Shown: in pieces, positions 32,793-41,688 of the stretch
Numbering within the stretch: the first letter of the stretch is position 1
Layout: each line of letters begins with the position of its first letter
NCBI GenBank assembly: GCA_964572955.1
Contig: CAZNGY010000005.1
Span: 1 to 56,367, forward strand
Source: UBA3775 sp964572955
Lineage (GTDB): Bacteria > Bacillota > Clostridia > Lachnospirales > Lachnospiraceae
DNA: 56,367 nt
Direction of reading: 5' to 3'
Position numbers and translations under genes: made by a program
The notes under the pieces: generated by a model
The model's input: the letters and a program-made list of their open reading frames with translations, nothing else
Databases searched by the model: none
Told to the model about the DNA's origin: nothing

Positions 32793-34151
32793 TTATTCTT
32801 TTTGTTTTTTCTTTCCCGAAAAGAGCAGTCCAAACATTGCCTTTAGACTGAATTTTTTTCCGGAATAGAAAAGAAGTGCCTTATATACTTTAGCTGCAAG
32901 CATCATAAGCATAATAGTACATACTAACAATATAATTGCTGAAACCAGGCTTCCAAAAACAGAAATTTTTCCCAACAAAACCGCTCCCGGAACAATCATC
33001 GCAGCCGTAAACGGTATATAGAAAAATGCCTGAGATGTAATTTCTCCTTCTGCACCTGACACATTTGAAATTATGGCAAGGAAACTTATTACTATCGGAA
33101 GTACGAATATTATCTGCACACTGCCTGCATCCTCCGGTTTTGTTACGAAGCTTCCAGCAAATCCTGCAATTACAAGATAAAATACTATGCCGAGAAGCAT
33201 TACAGCTATCGCCATAACAACTGCCGGAATTTCAAATGCAACGTCTCCAAAGTAAATTTTTATCATATCAAGGATGTACTCAAGTTTGCTTTCATATCCT
33301 TCATAAACCATATCCGCAATATAATCTCCGCCGAAAATACCTCCTATCAGTGATGCAATCCAAATCACAAACTGCAATAATGATGAGACTATAACGGCGA
33401 TTATTTTACCCGAGACCAATCCGTACGGTGTAACGGAAACCAAAAGCTGTTCGACAAGCTTACTGCTTTTTTCCAAAGTTACCTCTGTACAAATCTGCAC
33501 TCCATAAAGAAGCATTACAAAATAAAGAACAAACAGAATTCCCATAAGAACTACCATTTCTATCAGGTCCTTCATAAAATCTTCATCTGAATCAAAATTG
33601 AATACTTCATATGTAATCGGCACAATAAGTGTTGCAAGCGACGCTTCATCAAGACCTGAATTTTCATATACATGCAGTTTAAATCCCTGCACAAGCATAT
33701 CTGCAAATATGTCACACAAATCATCATCAAACTCTGAGTCGTCCGCAGTAACAAGCTGAATATAGTATCCTTTTTCATTCTCGGACTGGATAATAAGAAG
33801 AAAATCTGTATTTTCACCTTCTTTTTCCATGACCGATTCCTTGTCATCTGTTTGTATAAATTCAATATTTTTCAACACATCCGAATCCGCTTCATCAGAA
33901 AAAACGATTTCTGAATATCCTGCATAATCGGCACATCCAAGCCCTGTTTCATCAAAAACATAAGCACGTTTTATATTAAATTCGATATCCCTATCCGAAT
34001 CCGGTTTACCTGCAATTAAAAATACCGCTGCAACACCTGCTAACAGCAGCACTGCAAAAATAACAGTAATCGCTATATACTTTTTTGATTTAATCTGATT
34101 TTTAAAGGTATAATTGAATACCGGCCAAAACCCGCTTAATTTCTTATTCAT
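32793..34151 (-). CDS. ABC-2 type transporter permease (second permease)
   Basis: A 452-residue membrane protein with one N-terminal helix (about 24-46), a large outside loop (about 50-200) and a C-terminal block of five or six helices; this is the layout of NatB-type ABC-2 permeases (LIVPITYEVFNFDSDEDFMKDLIE, then SSKLVEQLLVSVTPYGLVSGKI). ATG 34151 is chosen because GGAGAAG lies close upstream; it overlaps the end of the first permease gene by eight bases. The pair of related permeases with one ATPase suggests a heterodimeric exporter; sodium or a peptide/toxic compound are possible substrates, but nothing in the sequence tells which. Confidence 0.85.
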   Translation of the reverse strand: MNKKLSGFWPVFNYTFKNQIKSKKYIAITVIFAVLLLAGVAAVFLIAGKPDSDRDIEFNIKRAYVFDETGLGCADYAGYSEIVFSDEADSDVLKNIEFIQTDDKESVMEKEGENTDFLLIIQSENEKGYYIQLVTADDSEFDDDLCDIFADMLVQGFKLHVYENSGLDEASLATLIVPITYEVFNFDSDEDFMKDLIEMVVLMGILFVLYFVMLLYGVQICTEVTLEKSSKLVEQLLVSVTPYGLVSGKIIAVIVSSLLQFVIWIASLIGGIFGGDYIADMVYEGYESKLEYILDMIKIYFGDVAFEIPAVVMAIAVMLLGIVFYLVIAGFAGSFVTKPEDAGSVQIIFVLPIVISFLAIISNVSGAEGEITSQAFFYIPFTAAMIVPGAVLLGKISVFGSLVSAIILLVCTIMLMMLAAKVYKALLFYSGKKFSLKAMFGLLFSGKKKQKE

Positions 34152-35499
34152 CGCTTCTCCTTCCACGAACCGCTGCCTGTTTTGCAATCCTGAACATTTC
34201 AACAGGCTTTATAGGGGTTCCGTTCATGACTATGATAGTCTCATAAATCAGCGAGACAAGCTTCTGAATTATAACAATCGTTACAAGCTGCAGCACAACT
34301 GCAATGATTATATATACAATTCCTACCTTTCCGATTATAATCGCTCCCGGAATCAAAAACACGGAAGTAAAAGGTATAAGCAGCATAGCTTTAACAAAGC
34401 CGTTTATTCCTATTGTCCACATCATTTCCGTCGCTGTAAGACTTAACAGAAATGCGATAAGTACAATCATAGAATATGCTTTTGTACCCTGCTGAAGGTC
34501 TTCCATTTTACTTACCGAAGCTCCAAAAAGTCCCGCAACAAGTCCGTACATATAAATTCCGATTGCAAAGAATAAAATACATGCAATCATGTTTGGAACA
34601 GATATGTTTTTAATTATATCCATGGATATGTATTTTTCCATGACACTTGAAGTAGTCGTTTCAAACATCATCTCCGAAATCTTTGACGATACCAGACCTG
34701 CTCCCAATATAAGTCCGAATTCAATAACCGCACTCAGAAGCATTGCCACAATTTTACCAGTAACCAGAGCCATCGGTCTGACGGTTGTCATAAGATATTC
34801 AACTACACGGTTTGCCTTCTCTTCAATTACTTTTGATGCAACCATATTTGATGACATTATAATTACCATATATGAAACCATAAGGATTACATAAACAATC
34901 ATATAATCCTCCTGGCTTATTATGTCAGGTTCATCATCTTTACTGTATTTACTTATATCAGTCACATCATATGATACCGGTTTATTAATCATCTCACTGA
35001 TTTCTTCATCCGCATCAAGCATATGAAGTCTGTATTCATCAAACCAATCCGTAACATTTTCTGCGAGCGTATATGTCTCACTGTCTGATACACCGCTATC
35101 GGGATCTGAATAGAAGCGGAATTCGAAGGAGTAAGTTTCTTCATTAATATCCGCTATCATTATAACCTCATTTGAATGTTCCTCACTTATCTGTTCAACA
35201 AGCTCGTCTTTGGTTTTATCAGTTTCAACAAATTCAGGAATTTTGCCTTCATAAACCGATTCGAGTCCTTCAGTGATTTCTTCTGCGTTTATACCCAGAT
35301 TTCCTGTTACATAAACTTTTTCTATATTGTATTCTTCCTCACCATCATTCTGAAAATAACTCATAACCGGAAAACACAACAGCATCAATACAACCAGCAA
35401 AATTGTGGTGATTTTTAATGCGTTTGATTTCCATGCCTGTATGAAAGTAAATCTGAATACCTGTGTAAAACCGCTGTATTCACTTCTATTCATTATCAT
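34144..35499 (-). CDS. ABC-2 type transporter permease (first permease)
   Basis: A 451-residue NatB-like permease with the same plan as its neighbour: an N-terminal helix (about 22-45), an outside domain, then about six helices, and the shared motif KANRVVEYLMTTVRPMALVTGKI. The two permeases are homologous but divergent, indicating an old duplication. Its ATG overlaps the ATPase gene by 14 bases, so translation is coupled. Confidence 0.87.
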   Translation of the reverse strand: MIMNRSEYSGFTQVFRFTFIQAWKSNALKITTILLVVLMLLCFPVMSYFQNDGEEEYNIEKVYVTGNLGINAEEITEGLESVYEGKIPEFVETDKTKDELVEQISEEHSNEVIMIADINEETYSFEFRFYSDPDSGVSDSETYTLAENVTDWFDEYRLHMLDADEEISEMINKPVSYDVTDISKYSKDDEPDIISQEDYMIVYVILMVSYMVIIMSSNMVASKVIEEKANRVVEYLMTTVRPMALVTGKIVAMLLSAVIEFGLILGAGLVSSKISEMMFETTTSSVMEKYISMDIIKNISVPNMIACILFFAIGIYMYGLVAGLFGASVSKMEDLQQGTKAYSMIVLIAFLLSLTATEMMWTIGINGFVKAMLLIPFTSVFLIPGAIIIGKVGIVYIIIAVVLQLVTIVIIQKLVSLIYETIIVMNGTPIKPVEMFRIAKQAAVRGRRSDE

Positions 35500-36427
35500 G
35501 ACCTACCTTTTCAACAAAAATCTCATGTAATGACGGTTCTGCAAGTTCAAATTTAACAACCGGTATTCTATCTGCAACAAGTGCGGAAAGAAGTTCTCCC
35601 GCCTGTTCTTCTCTCGTAAGTCTTATTTTAGTTTCATTAGGTGTTTTTTCCGTAATCCTTAATCCCAGCTTCTCAATTATGTCATCCGCATCACCTTCTG
35701 TTTTAAGGCAGAGATTTACACGTCCATAACTTTTCTTTATGTCATTAAGATTACCCGAAAGAACTGTATTTCCCTTGTCAAGAATCGTGAGATCCGTACA
35801 AAATTCTTCTATGGTTGCCATTTGATGACTTGACATGATTATGTATTTATTTCTAGCTGCGGTTTCCTTAATAATATCCCTGAAAAGATTCATGTTTACA
35901 GGGTCCAGACCGCTTAACGGTTCATCCAGAATTATTATGTCAGGATCTGATATAAGGGTTGCCATCAACTGTACTTTCTGCTGATTACCTTTAGAAAGCT
36001 GCTCTGCTTTGAAAGGCTTTGCAGGTTTTTTTCCGACAGGTTCAGGATAAAAATATTCGGTAAGTTTTAATTTTTCTGCCCATATTTTAATTCTTTCCTG
36101 TGCTTCCTTTTTAGGAATCTTTTTCAGGCTTGCAAAGTAAAGCATTTGGTCCATCAGAGTAATTTTAGGATAGAGACCTCTTTCTTCAGCCATATATCCT
36201 ATTTTAACTTCTTCTATTGTAAGCGGTTTTCCATTAAAACTTACACTTCCGCTGTCAGAAGCAAGCATTCCCAGAATAATTCTTATTGAAGTCGTCTTAC
36301 CGGCACCATTTGTTCCAAGAAGTGCATAAACCCCCGGAGTTTCCATTGTAAACGACAGATCATTCACAACAGTTTTCTCTCCGTACTTTTTAACGAGATT
36401 TCTAACCTCCAGTCCCTTTTCACTCAT
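35486..36427 (-). CDS. ABC transporter ATP-binding protein (NatA-like)
   Basis: The 313-residue ATPase of the exporter encoded by the two following genes. Walker A is LLGTNGAGKTTS (about 34-45), the signature is LSKGNQQKVQ (variant of LSGGQ with Lys), Walker B IIILDEPLSGLDPVN, and the switch His is in MSSHQM. A C-terminal extension of about 90 residues (LCLKTEGDADDIIEKLGL onward) is typical of DRA/NatA-type ATPases. It heads a three-gene operon with overlapping ends. Confidence 0.92.
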   Translation of the reverse strand: MSEKGLEVRNLVKKYGEKTVVNDLSFTMETPGVYALLGTNGAGKTTSIRIILGMLASDSGSVSFNGKPLTIEEVKIGYMAEERGLYPKITLMDQMLYFASLKKIPKKEAQERIKIWAEKLKLTEYFYPEPVGKKPAKPFKAEQLSKGNQQKVQLMATLISDPDIIILDEPLSGLDPVNMNLFRDIIKETAARNKYIIMSSHQMATIEEFCTDLTILDKGNTVLSGNLNDIKKSYGRVNLCLKTEGDADDIIEKLGLRITEKTPNETKIRLTREEQAGELLSALVADRIPVVKFELAEPSLHEIFVEKVGHDNE

Positions 36428-36501
36428 TGTTCTTCCTCCATAAAATATGTGATATTTTTTTCTCGTAATCGGTTACCCGTTCACGAAATTTCCCGATACA
36501 G

Positions 36502-36532
36502 TAAAAAAGCTGCCGGATATCATCCGACAGCT
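36502..36532 (-). terminator. Terminator of the por operon
   Basis: On the minus strand AGCTGTCGGAT pairs with ATCCGGCAGCT (one G-U pair) around a three-base loop, followed by TTTTTAC. It lies 43 bases after the porB stop. Confidence 0.9.
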
Positions 36533-36574
36533 CAGTATAACATATATTAAATTTTATGTAAATTTAAGAATTAT

Positions 36575-37519
36575 TTAATTCTGTCTGCTGCATTTATAAA
36601 GCAAATCTTCCCATCTTCTATCAACCTCAGCCTGGAACTGCTCTATAAGATCCTCATTTCCTTTTTTGAAAAGATGTTTAAATCTTCCCTGCACCTTAAG
36701 GAACTCCTCGATAGGAAGCTTCTTCTTTGGCTCATAATTAAGAATCCACTTTCCGTGGTCAACCTCAAACAGCGGCCAGTAACATGTTTCCACACCCAGT
36801 CTGCATATTTCCATAATATCTTCCGTAGGATATCTCCATCCTCTAGGACATGGTGCCATTACGTTAAGGAAAGCTGCTCCCGGAGTATAAATTGCCTTTT
36901 CTGCTTTTGTATGGATATCCTTGAAATTTGAAAGCAATGTTGTCTGTGCAACATAAGGTACATCATGATCTGCTATTATTGATGCAAGATCCTTACGGTT
37001 CTGCATCTTTCCGTTACTTTTTGAACCTACCGGAGTTGTTGTTGTATCAGCAAACATAGGAGTCGCCGATGAACGCTGGATTCCGGTATTCATATATGCT
37101 CCGTTATCATAACAGACATAAACCATGTCATGATTTCTCTCCATTGCTCCCGAAAGTGACTGGAAACCTATATCATATGTGCCGCCGTCACCTCCAAAAG
37201 TTATAAATTTATAAGTATCATCAATCTTTCCACGCTTTTTAAGTGCCTTATATGCAGTTTCAACACCTGACATCGTTGCACCTGCATTCTCAAATGCATT
37301 GTGTATATAACTGTCTTCATATGCTGTATATGGGTACATGAAAGTGGAAACTTCAAGACAGCCTGTAGCATTTCCGATTACAGCTTTATCGCCTTCGTGA
37401 AGTGCACGGAGAACCGCTCTTGCCGTGATTGTACCGCCGCATCCCGCACACATTCTGTGTCCCGGTGCAAGACGCTCCGGCTTGCTCATTACTTCTTTAA
37501 AATTATATGTAGCTGCCAT
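36575..37519 (-). CDS. porB: Pyruvate:ferredoxin oxidoreductase, beta subunit
   Basis: The thiamine pyrophosphate-binding subunit of the four-subunit 2-oxoacid:ferredoxin oxidoreductase, which converts pyruvate and CoA to acetyl-CoA, CO2 and reduced ferredoxin. The 314-residue length is standard. CAGCGG near the N-terminus (about 22-27) and later cysteines contribute to the [4Fe-4S] site, and FGGDGGTYDIGFQSLSGAMERNHD...YDNGAYMNTG (about 108-150) is the TPP-binding motif. It follows porA by two bases, the last gene of porGDAB. Confidence 0.95.
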   Translation of the reverse strand: MAATYNFKEVMSKPERLAPGHRMCAGCGGTITARAVLRALHEGDKAVIGNATGCLEVSTFMYPYTAYEDSYIHNAFENAGATMSGVETAYKALKKRGKIDDTYKFITFGGDGGTYDIGFQSLSGAMERNHDMVYVCYDNGAYMNTGIQRSSATPMFADTTTTPVGSKSNGKMQNRKDLASIIADHDVPYVAQTTLLSNFKDIHTKAEKAIYTPGAAFLNVMAPCPRGWRYPTEDIMEICRLGVETCYWPLFEVDHGKWILNYEPKKKLPIEEFLKVQGRFKHLFKKGNEDLIEQFQAEVDRRWEDLLYKCSRQN

Positions 37520-37521
37520 CC

Positions 37522-38712
37522 TTAATCCTCCCTGCTTCTAAGTCCGATATAATTGAACTGCTCGAATTCTCCGCCGGCTTCGGTCACATTCTTAAGGTTG
37601 TAATATACGTCCTTTGCATCACTAACCTTATAATCACGTCCGCCAAGTCCGTAGATATATGAAACTGCTTTATTCCCAAGCTGTTTTCTATACATTGCAG
37701 CCATAATTTCCTGTGTAAGAGGACCTCCCTGAGTTGAAAATGTTTCCGAACGGTCAAGGATTGCAACAGCCTTAAGATTCTTCAGTGCCTCACAGATTTC
37801 ATCAGCAGGAAACGGTCTGAAAACCCTGAGTTTAAGGAGGCCTGCCTTAATGCCTTCCTCTCTCAGTTCATCAACAGCATCTTTTGTAGTACCTGCGGCA
37901 GATCCGATAACCACAATCGCATACTCTGCATCATCAAGTCTGTATTCTTCAAAAAATCCGTACTTTCTTCCTGTCATCTTCTCAAACTCATCAGCAACCT
38001 CAAGAATAACACGCTTTGCATTCTCCATTGCATTTACCTGAGCCTTGTGTGACTCCATGTAGTAATTTGATACCGCATATGGTCCCACCGACATTGTACA
38101 GTCCTTGTTAAGAAGGTAGTTATCCGGATTATACTCTCCGACAAAATTCTTTACCTTTTCATCCTCAATAAGCTCTATATTTGCCAGTGCGTGACTTGTT
38201 ATAAATCCGTCCTGACATACCATAATAGGAAGCATTACATCTTTATGTTCTGAAATTCTGAAACACTGAATAAAGTTGTCATAAACTTCCTGATTATTTT
38301 CAGCATAAAGCTGAATCCAGCCTGCATCTCTTGCGCCCATAGAATCCGAATGATCGCAATTGATATTTATAGGACCTGTAAGTGCCCTGTTTACAAGAGC
38401 AAGTGCAATCGGAAGTCTGTCCGAAGCAGCAACATACAAGAGTTCCCACATAAATGCAAGTCCGCACGAAGAGGTTGCCGTAAGAGCTCTTGCTCCGGCT
38501 GCGGAAGCGCCCATTGTCGCACTCATGGAACTGTGTTCACTTTCAACCGGAATAAATTCCATATCAATCGCACCATTAGCAATATAGTTTGCCACAAGCT
38601 GAGGAATTTCAGTTGATGGTGTGATAGGGAATGCCGGCATTACATCCGGATTAATCTGTTTTATGGCATAAGCAACAGCCTCGTTGCCTGATAATCTTTC
38701 TTTAATAGACAT
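37522..38712 (-). CDS. porA: Pyruvate:ferredoxin oxidoreductase, alpha subunit
   Basis: The 396-residue alpha subunit that forms the substrate site with PorB. N-terminal SGNEAVAYAIKQINPDVMPAFPITPSTEI, EFIPVESEHSSMSATMGASAAGARALTATSS and the C-terminal domain with LDRSETFSTQGGPL are typical of PorA. The TSS(C)GLAFMWE stretch matches pyruvate rather than 2-oxoisovalerate enzymes in general appearance, but substrate choice is inferred. It is separated from porD by 12 bases. Confidence 0.94.
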   Translation of the reverse strand: MSIKERLSGNEAVAYAIKQINPDVMPAFPITPSTEIPQLVANYIANGAIDMEFIPVESEHSSMSATMGASAAGARALTATSSCGLAFMWELLYVAASDRLPIALALVNRALTGPININCDHSDSMGARDAGWIQLYAENNQEVYDNFIQCFRISEHKDVMLPIMVCQDGFITSHALANIELIEDEKVKNFVGEYNPDNYLLNKDCTMSVGPYAVSNYYMESHKAQVNAMENAKRVILEVADEFEKMTGRKYGFFEEYRLDDAEYAIVVIGSAAGTTKDAVDELREEGIKAGLLKLRVFRPFPADEICEALKNLKAVAILDRSETFSTQGGPLTQEIMAAMYRKQLGNKAVSYIYGLGGRDYKVSDAKDVYYNLKNVTEAGGEFEQFNYIGLRSRED

Positions 38713-38724
38713 GTATCTTTCTCC

Positions 38725-39030
38725 TTATTTCATCGTAATCGCACCAAATGGGCAGACTTTTGCACATATTCCGCAGCCCTTGCAATGATCGTAATCAAAA
38801 TCAAGTCTTCTGCCTTCAACAACCGGAATACTTGAATCAGGACATACCGGTGCACAAAGGAGGCATTGTTTGCATTTATCCATGTCAATATATGGTGTAA
38901 CTGTTCTCCACTCACCTGTATTAAACTGTTTTGAGGTTCCCGCTCCGTAAACATGATTTCCGAGTGTAAGATCCTGCCATGGTGAGCTTTCTGTTATTTT
39001 TGTTATATCCGTAGGTATTTTATTTGCCAT
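38725..39030 (-). CDS. porD: Pyruvate:ferredoxin oxidoreductase, delta subunit (2[4Fe-4S])
   Basis: A 101-residue ferredoxin-like subunit that passes electrons from the TPP site to ferredoxin. Two complete cluster motifs are present: CKQCLLCAPVCPD and CKGCGICAKVCPFGAI. The ATG at 39030 has GGAGAG upstream; the four-residue longer ORF would need a TTG lying on that site. It lies between porG and porA. Confidence 0.95.
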   Translation of the reverse strand: MANKIPTDITKITESSPWQDLTLGNHVYGAGTSKQFNTGEWRTVTPYIDMDKCKQCLLCAPVCPDSSIPVVEGRRLDFDYDHCKGCGICAKVCPFGAITMK

Positions 39031-39049
39031 CTTTCTCTCCAATCCTTAT

Positions 39050-39631
39050 CTAAATCTGTGTGGAAACCTCATCATAAGCAACCTGAAGAGCCAGCATGTT
39101 TCCTTCAATCACCTCAGGTTTTTTTGCAAACTTATGCTGATAAGAATCTCTCATCTGTGAAAGGAATGTATCCCTGTCCATAACACCGCTCACTGCCACA
39201 ATTGCCGCAAGCATAGGCGAATTAGGGAAGTATCTTCCAAGTGCTTCTTCCGAGATTCTTCTTGCATCAATGGTAAATACCTTACCTTTATATCCTCTTA
39301 AATGTGGAATTATCTCGCTTTTTTCCTTGGTTGTATTAATTACAACTGCTCCGTCAGGATTAAGACCCGCAGTCACATCAATTGCCTCAAGAAGGGTTTC
39401 ATCAACAACAACTACATAATCAGGATCATAAATATTGGAGTGAACCCTTAGTTCATAATCACTGATTCTGTTATATGCGGTAATAGGTGCTCCCATTCTC
39501 TCAGGGCCGTATTCCGGAAATCCCTGAACATGCTTTCCGTTCTTGAAACATACATCTGCCAAAAGCAGTGCTGCTGTCTTCGCACCCTGACCGCCTCTTC
39601 CGTGCCATCTTATTTCCAACGTATTTTTCAA
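39050..39631 (-). CDS. porG: Pyruvate:ferredoxin oxidoreductase, gamma subunit
   Basis: The 193-residue gamma subunit, involved in CoA binding. The N-terminus EIRWHGRGGQGAKTAALLLADV and FPEYGPERMGAPITAYNRIS are diagnostic. The start is a TTG (39631) with GGAG eight bases before it; an upstream TTG at 39658 gives nine more residues but has no ribosome site. It is the first gene of porGDAB and has a strong promoter. Confidence 0.94.
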   Translation of the reverse strand: MKNTLEIRWHGRGGQGAKTAALLLADVCFKNGKHVQGFPEYGPERMGAPITAYNRISDYELRVHSNIYDPDYVVVVDETLLEAIDVTAGLNPDGAVVINTTKEKSEIIPHLRGYKGKVFTIDARRISEEALGRYFPNSPMLAAIVAVSGVMDRDTFLSQMRDSYQHKFAKKPEVIEGNMLALQVAYDEVSTQI

Positions 39632-39682
39632 AATTATTTCTCCTGTTCCATATACCAAAATTAATTTTTTTGCATAGCGATA

Positions 39683-39711
39683 AGTATAACAGTTTTTTTT
39701 ACAAAGCTCAA
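39683..39711 (-). promoter_or_regulatory. Promoter of the por operon
   Basis: On the minus strand TTGAGC (39711-39706), a 17-base spacer and TATACT (39688-39683), with TG one base before the -10 box. The leader is about 45 bases. Confidence 0.75.
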
Positions 39712-39720
39712 CTGATTTTG

Positions 39721-40398
39721 TTATTCACTTTCCGTATGTTTTTTAACCTGCTCAGCCAGCCATCTTACCCAAGGTGCAAATCCCTCACCGGTTTTTGCAC
39801 TCATGGGAAATATTTTTACCTTAGGATTTTTTATCAGGGCATTCTCGATTATTTTTTCCATATCGAAATCAAAATAAGCTGAGGTATCCGTTTTATTTAT
39901 TATCAAAACATCACACACAGAAAACATAAGAGGATATTTAAGAGGTTTGTCATGTCCCTCCGGAATGGATAAAATACACACATTAAAGTGTGCCCCCGTA
40001 TCGTACTCTGCCGGACATACAAGATTACCGATGTTTTCAATAAAACATAAGTCAAATCCCCGTCCAAGTTCATCAAGTCCCTGGCGTGTCATTGCCACAT
40101 CAAGATGGCACATCCCACCGGTGTGCAGCTGCACCGCTGCCGCACCTGCCTCCTTAATTTTTTTTGCATCCACATCAGAATCTATGTCTGCCTCGATCAC
40201 CGCAATGTTAAACTCTTTTCCCAGTTCTCTTACGGTTCTTGTCAATATTGTCGTCTTGCCCGACCCCGGAGATGACATTATGTTAATCAGACAGGTTCCT
40301 TCCCTGTCCAATTCATCCCTGAGTCTCTCCGCATCTTCATCATTATCTGCTTCTAGATTCTCTAAAGCATCAATTATCTTTATATCACACGGGTCCAT
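39721..40398 (-). CDS. hypB: HypB-type nickel-insertion GTPase
   Basis: A 225-residue SIMIBI-class GTPase related to HypB, which delivers nickel to [NiFe] hydrogenase. It has the P-loop SSPGSGKTT (about 42-50), IEADIDSDVDAKKI, the metal-binding HTGGMCHLDVAM, IENIGNLVCPAEYD, and the guanine-specificity NKTD. It lacks the N-terminal CxxCGC or His-rich nickel-storage segment found in some HypB proteins. No hypA, hydrogenase or other hyp gene is in the window. It follows the FKBP-like lipoprotein gene by 17 bases and so is probably in the same transcript. Delivery to another nickel enzyme is possible. Confidence 0.87.
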   Translation of the reverse strand: MDPCDIKIIDALENLEADNDEDAERLRDELDREGTCLINIMSSPGSGKTTILTRTVRELGKEFNIAVIEADIDSDVDAKKIKEAGAAAVQLHTGGMCHLDVAMTRQGLDELGRGFDLCFIENIGNLVCPAEYDTGAHFNVCILSIPEGHDKPLKYPLMFSVCDVLIINKTDTSAYFDFDMEKIIENALIKNPKVKIFPMSAKTGEGFAPWVRWLAEQVKKHTESE

Positions 40399-40415
40399 AA
40401 AAATCCTTTCAGTTT

Positions 40416-41600
40416 CTATTCATATAATTTCGCATATTTATCAAATACAATCTGTAAAATATAATCAACTCTTACTTCCTCTTCGAAAGAACCCTCACCA
40501 TAGTAGCTGTTATACTTTTCCGTATACTCTTCCACGGTTTCTCCTGTATCTGAGATCATCTCTGCTGCGTGTTTATCAAGGTCTTCCTGAATAACATTTA
40601 TTTCCTCGCGCTCCGCAAGTAAATCTGCAATATATGATTTCTTAATTGCGGTGTCTGCCACCTTCTTCATTGTCTCTTTAAGTTCATCAACGCTCTCACA
40701 ATTGTAGTATCCTGCCACGGTTTCCATATCGTATCCCATATCGGCATAATACTTAACTTCACCTGCGTAATATGTCTCAAAATAGGCATTCAATTCATCT
40801 TCATTTTCATTGAACTCCGAATACTGAACCAGATATGCTGCAAAAGTTGTTATGAGATTATCCTGATAGCTTTTTTCACTGCTTTCCCTCATCTCATCAA
40901 TATATTCCTGCATATCATTTACACATTCCTCATATGTATCATATCCGTAGACAATTTTGTATGCGTTTTCCTGAGTTACTTCTTCCTCTTTTGCATAGTA
41001 ATTGAACGTAACCTTATAAGTAACGTCTTTCCCGCTTACTTCAGGAACAATGGTATATGTTTCCGGATAAGAAACAACAACTTCATACTCTTCTCCCGGA
41101 ACATGCCCTATTACGGAAGTTTCAAGTCCGTCTATTACAGTCTTTGTTCCTATTGTGAAAGAATTAATTTCCGCAGAAAGATCCTTAATCACTTCCTCAC
41201 CAAGATATGCAGTATACTTTACGCAGACACCATCACCTGATACCGCTGCCACCGTTTCATCATGTTCCTCATCCTCAACAAAAACCGTTCTTCCTGCTGA
41301 AACATACTGTTCAGTAAATGTCTTGTAATAACTTTCTCCGGTCATTCCGATGTATGAATCCGTATATGGATAATATACATATCCCGTATAGTCCATGAGT
41401 TTGGTTATATGCTCATTTCCCTCTATTTCCAGAACATCCGGTTCATATGTGCCATCATCCGCTCCCTGAGTAACTGCAGGTGTCGTATCCGTGCCATCCG
41501 AACCATCCGTTTTATTACCGCATCCGCATAAAACAAACGCTGCGGCAAGCATTGCTACCGCTGCCGCTGCAAGTTTCTTTTTAAATCCTGTTTTAATCAT
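40416..41600 (-). CDS. FKBP/trigger-factor-like lipoprotein (putative surface foldase)
   Basis: A 394-residue lipoprotein: signal helix MIKTGFKKKLAAAAVAMLAA and lipobox LCGC (Cys27), then a Thr/Asp-rich linker. Residues about 125-200 read as an FKBP-type peptidyl-prolyl isomerase (VCVKYTAYLGEEV...FTIGTKTVIDGLETSVIGHVPGEEYEVVVSYPETY), followed by a long helical region as in trigger factor. It is therefore likely an extracytoplasmic folding helper with a role like PrsA, though from another isomerase family. ATG 41600 has AAAGGA upstream. A TGGTTTT/AAAACCA hairpin lies in the leader (about 41617-41635). Confidence 0.8.
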   Translation of the reverse strand: MIKTGFKKKLAAAAVAMLAAAFVLCGCGNKTDGSDGTDTTPAVTQGADDGTYEPDVLEIEGNEHITKLMDYTGYVYYPYTDSYIGMTGESYYKTFTEQYVSAGRTVFVEDEEHDETVAAVSGDGVCVKYTAYLGEEVIKDLSAEINSFTIGTKTVIDGLETSVIGHVPGEEYEVVVSYPETYTIVPEVSGKDVTYKVTFNYYAKEEEVTQENAYKIVYGYDTYEECVNDMQEYIDEMRESSEKSYQDNLITTFAAYLVQYSEFNENEDELNAYFETYYAGEVKYYADMGYDMETVAGYYNCESVDELKETMKKVADTAIKKSYIADLLAEREEINVIQEDLDKHAAEMISDTGETVEEYTEKYNSYYGEGSFEEEVRVDYILQIVFDKYAKLYE

Positions 41601-41688
41601 TTTGTATCCTTTCACATTTGGTTTTCCCATAAAACCATATTTTTTGATGAATTCCCTTTTATTACATTTTTATACCACATTCACAATC

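Noticed and set aside
41617..41640. Terminator after xpt
   Set aside because: The TGGTTTT/AAAACCA stem is followed by T only on the plus strand, where no gene ends; on the minus strand it is a leader hairpin of the lipoprotein gene.
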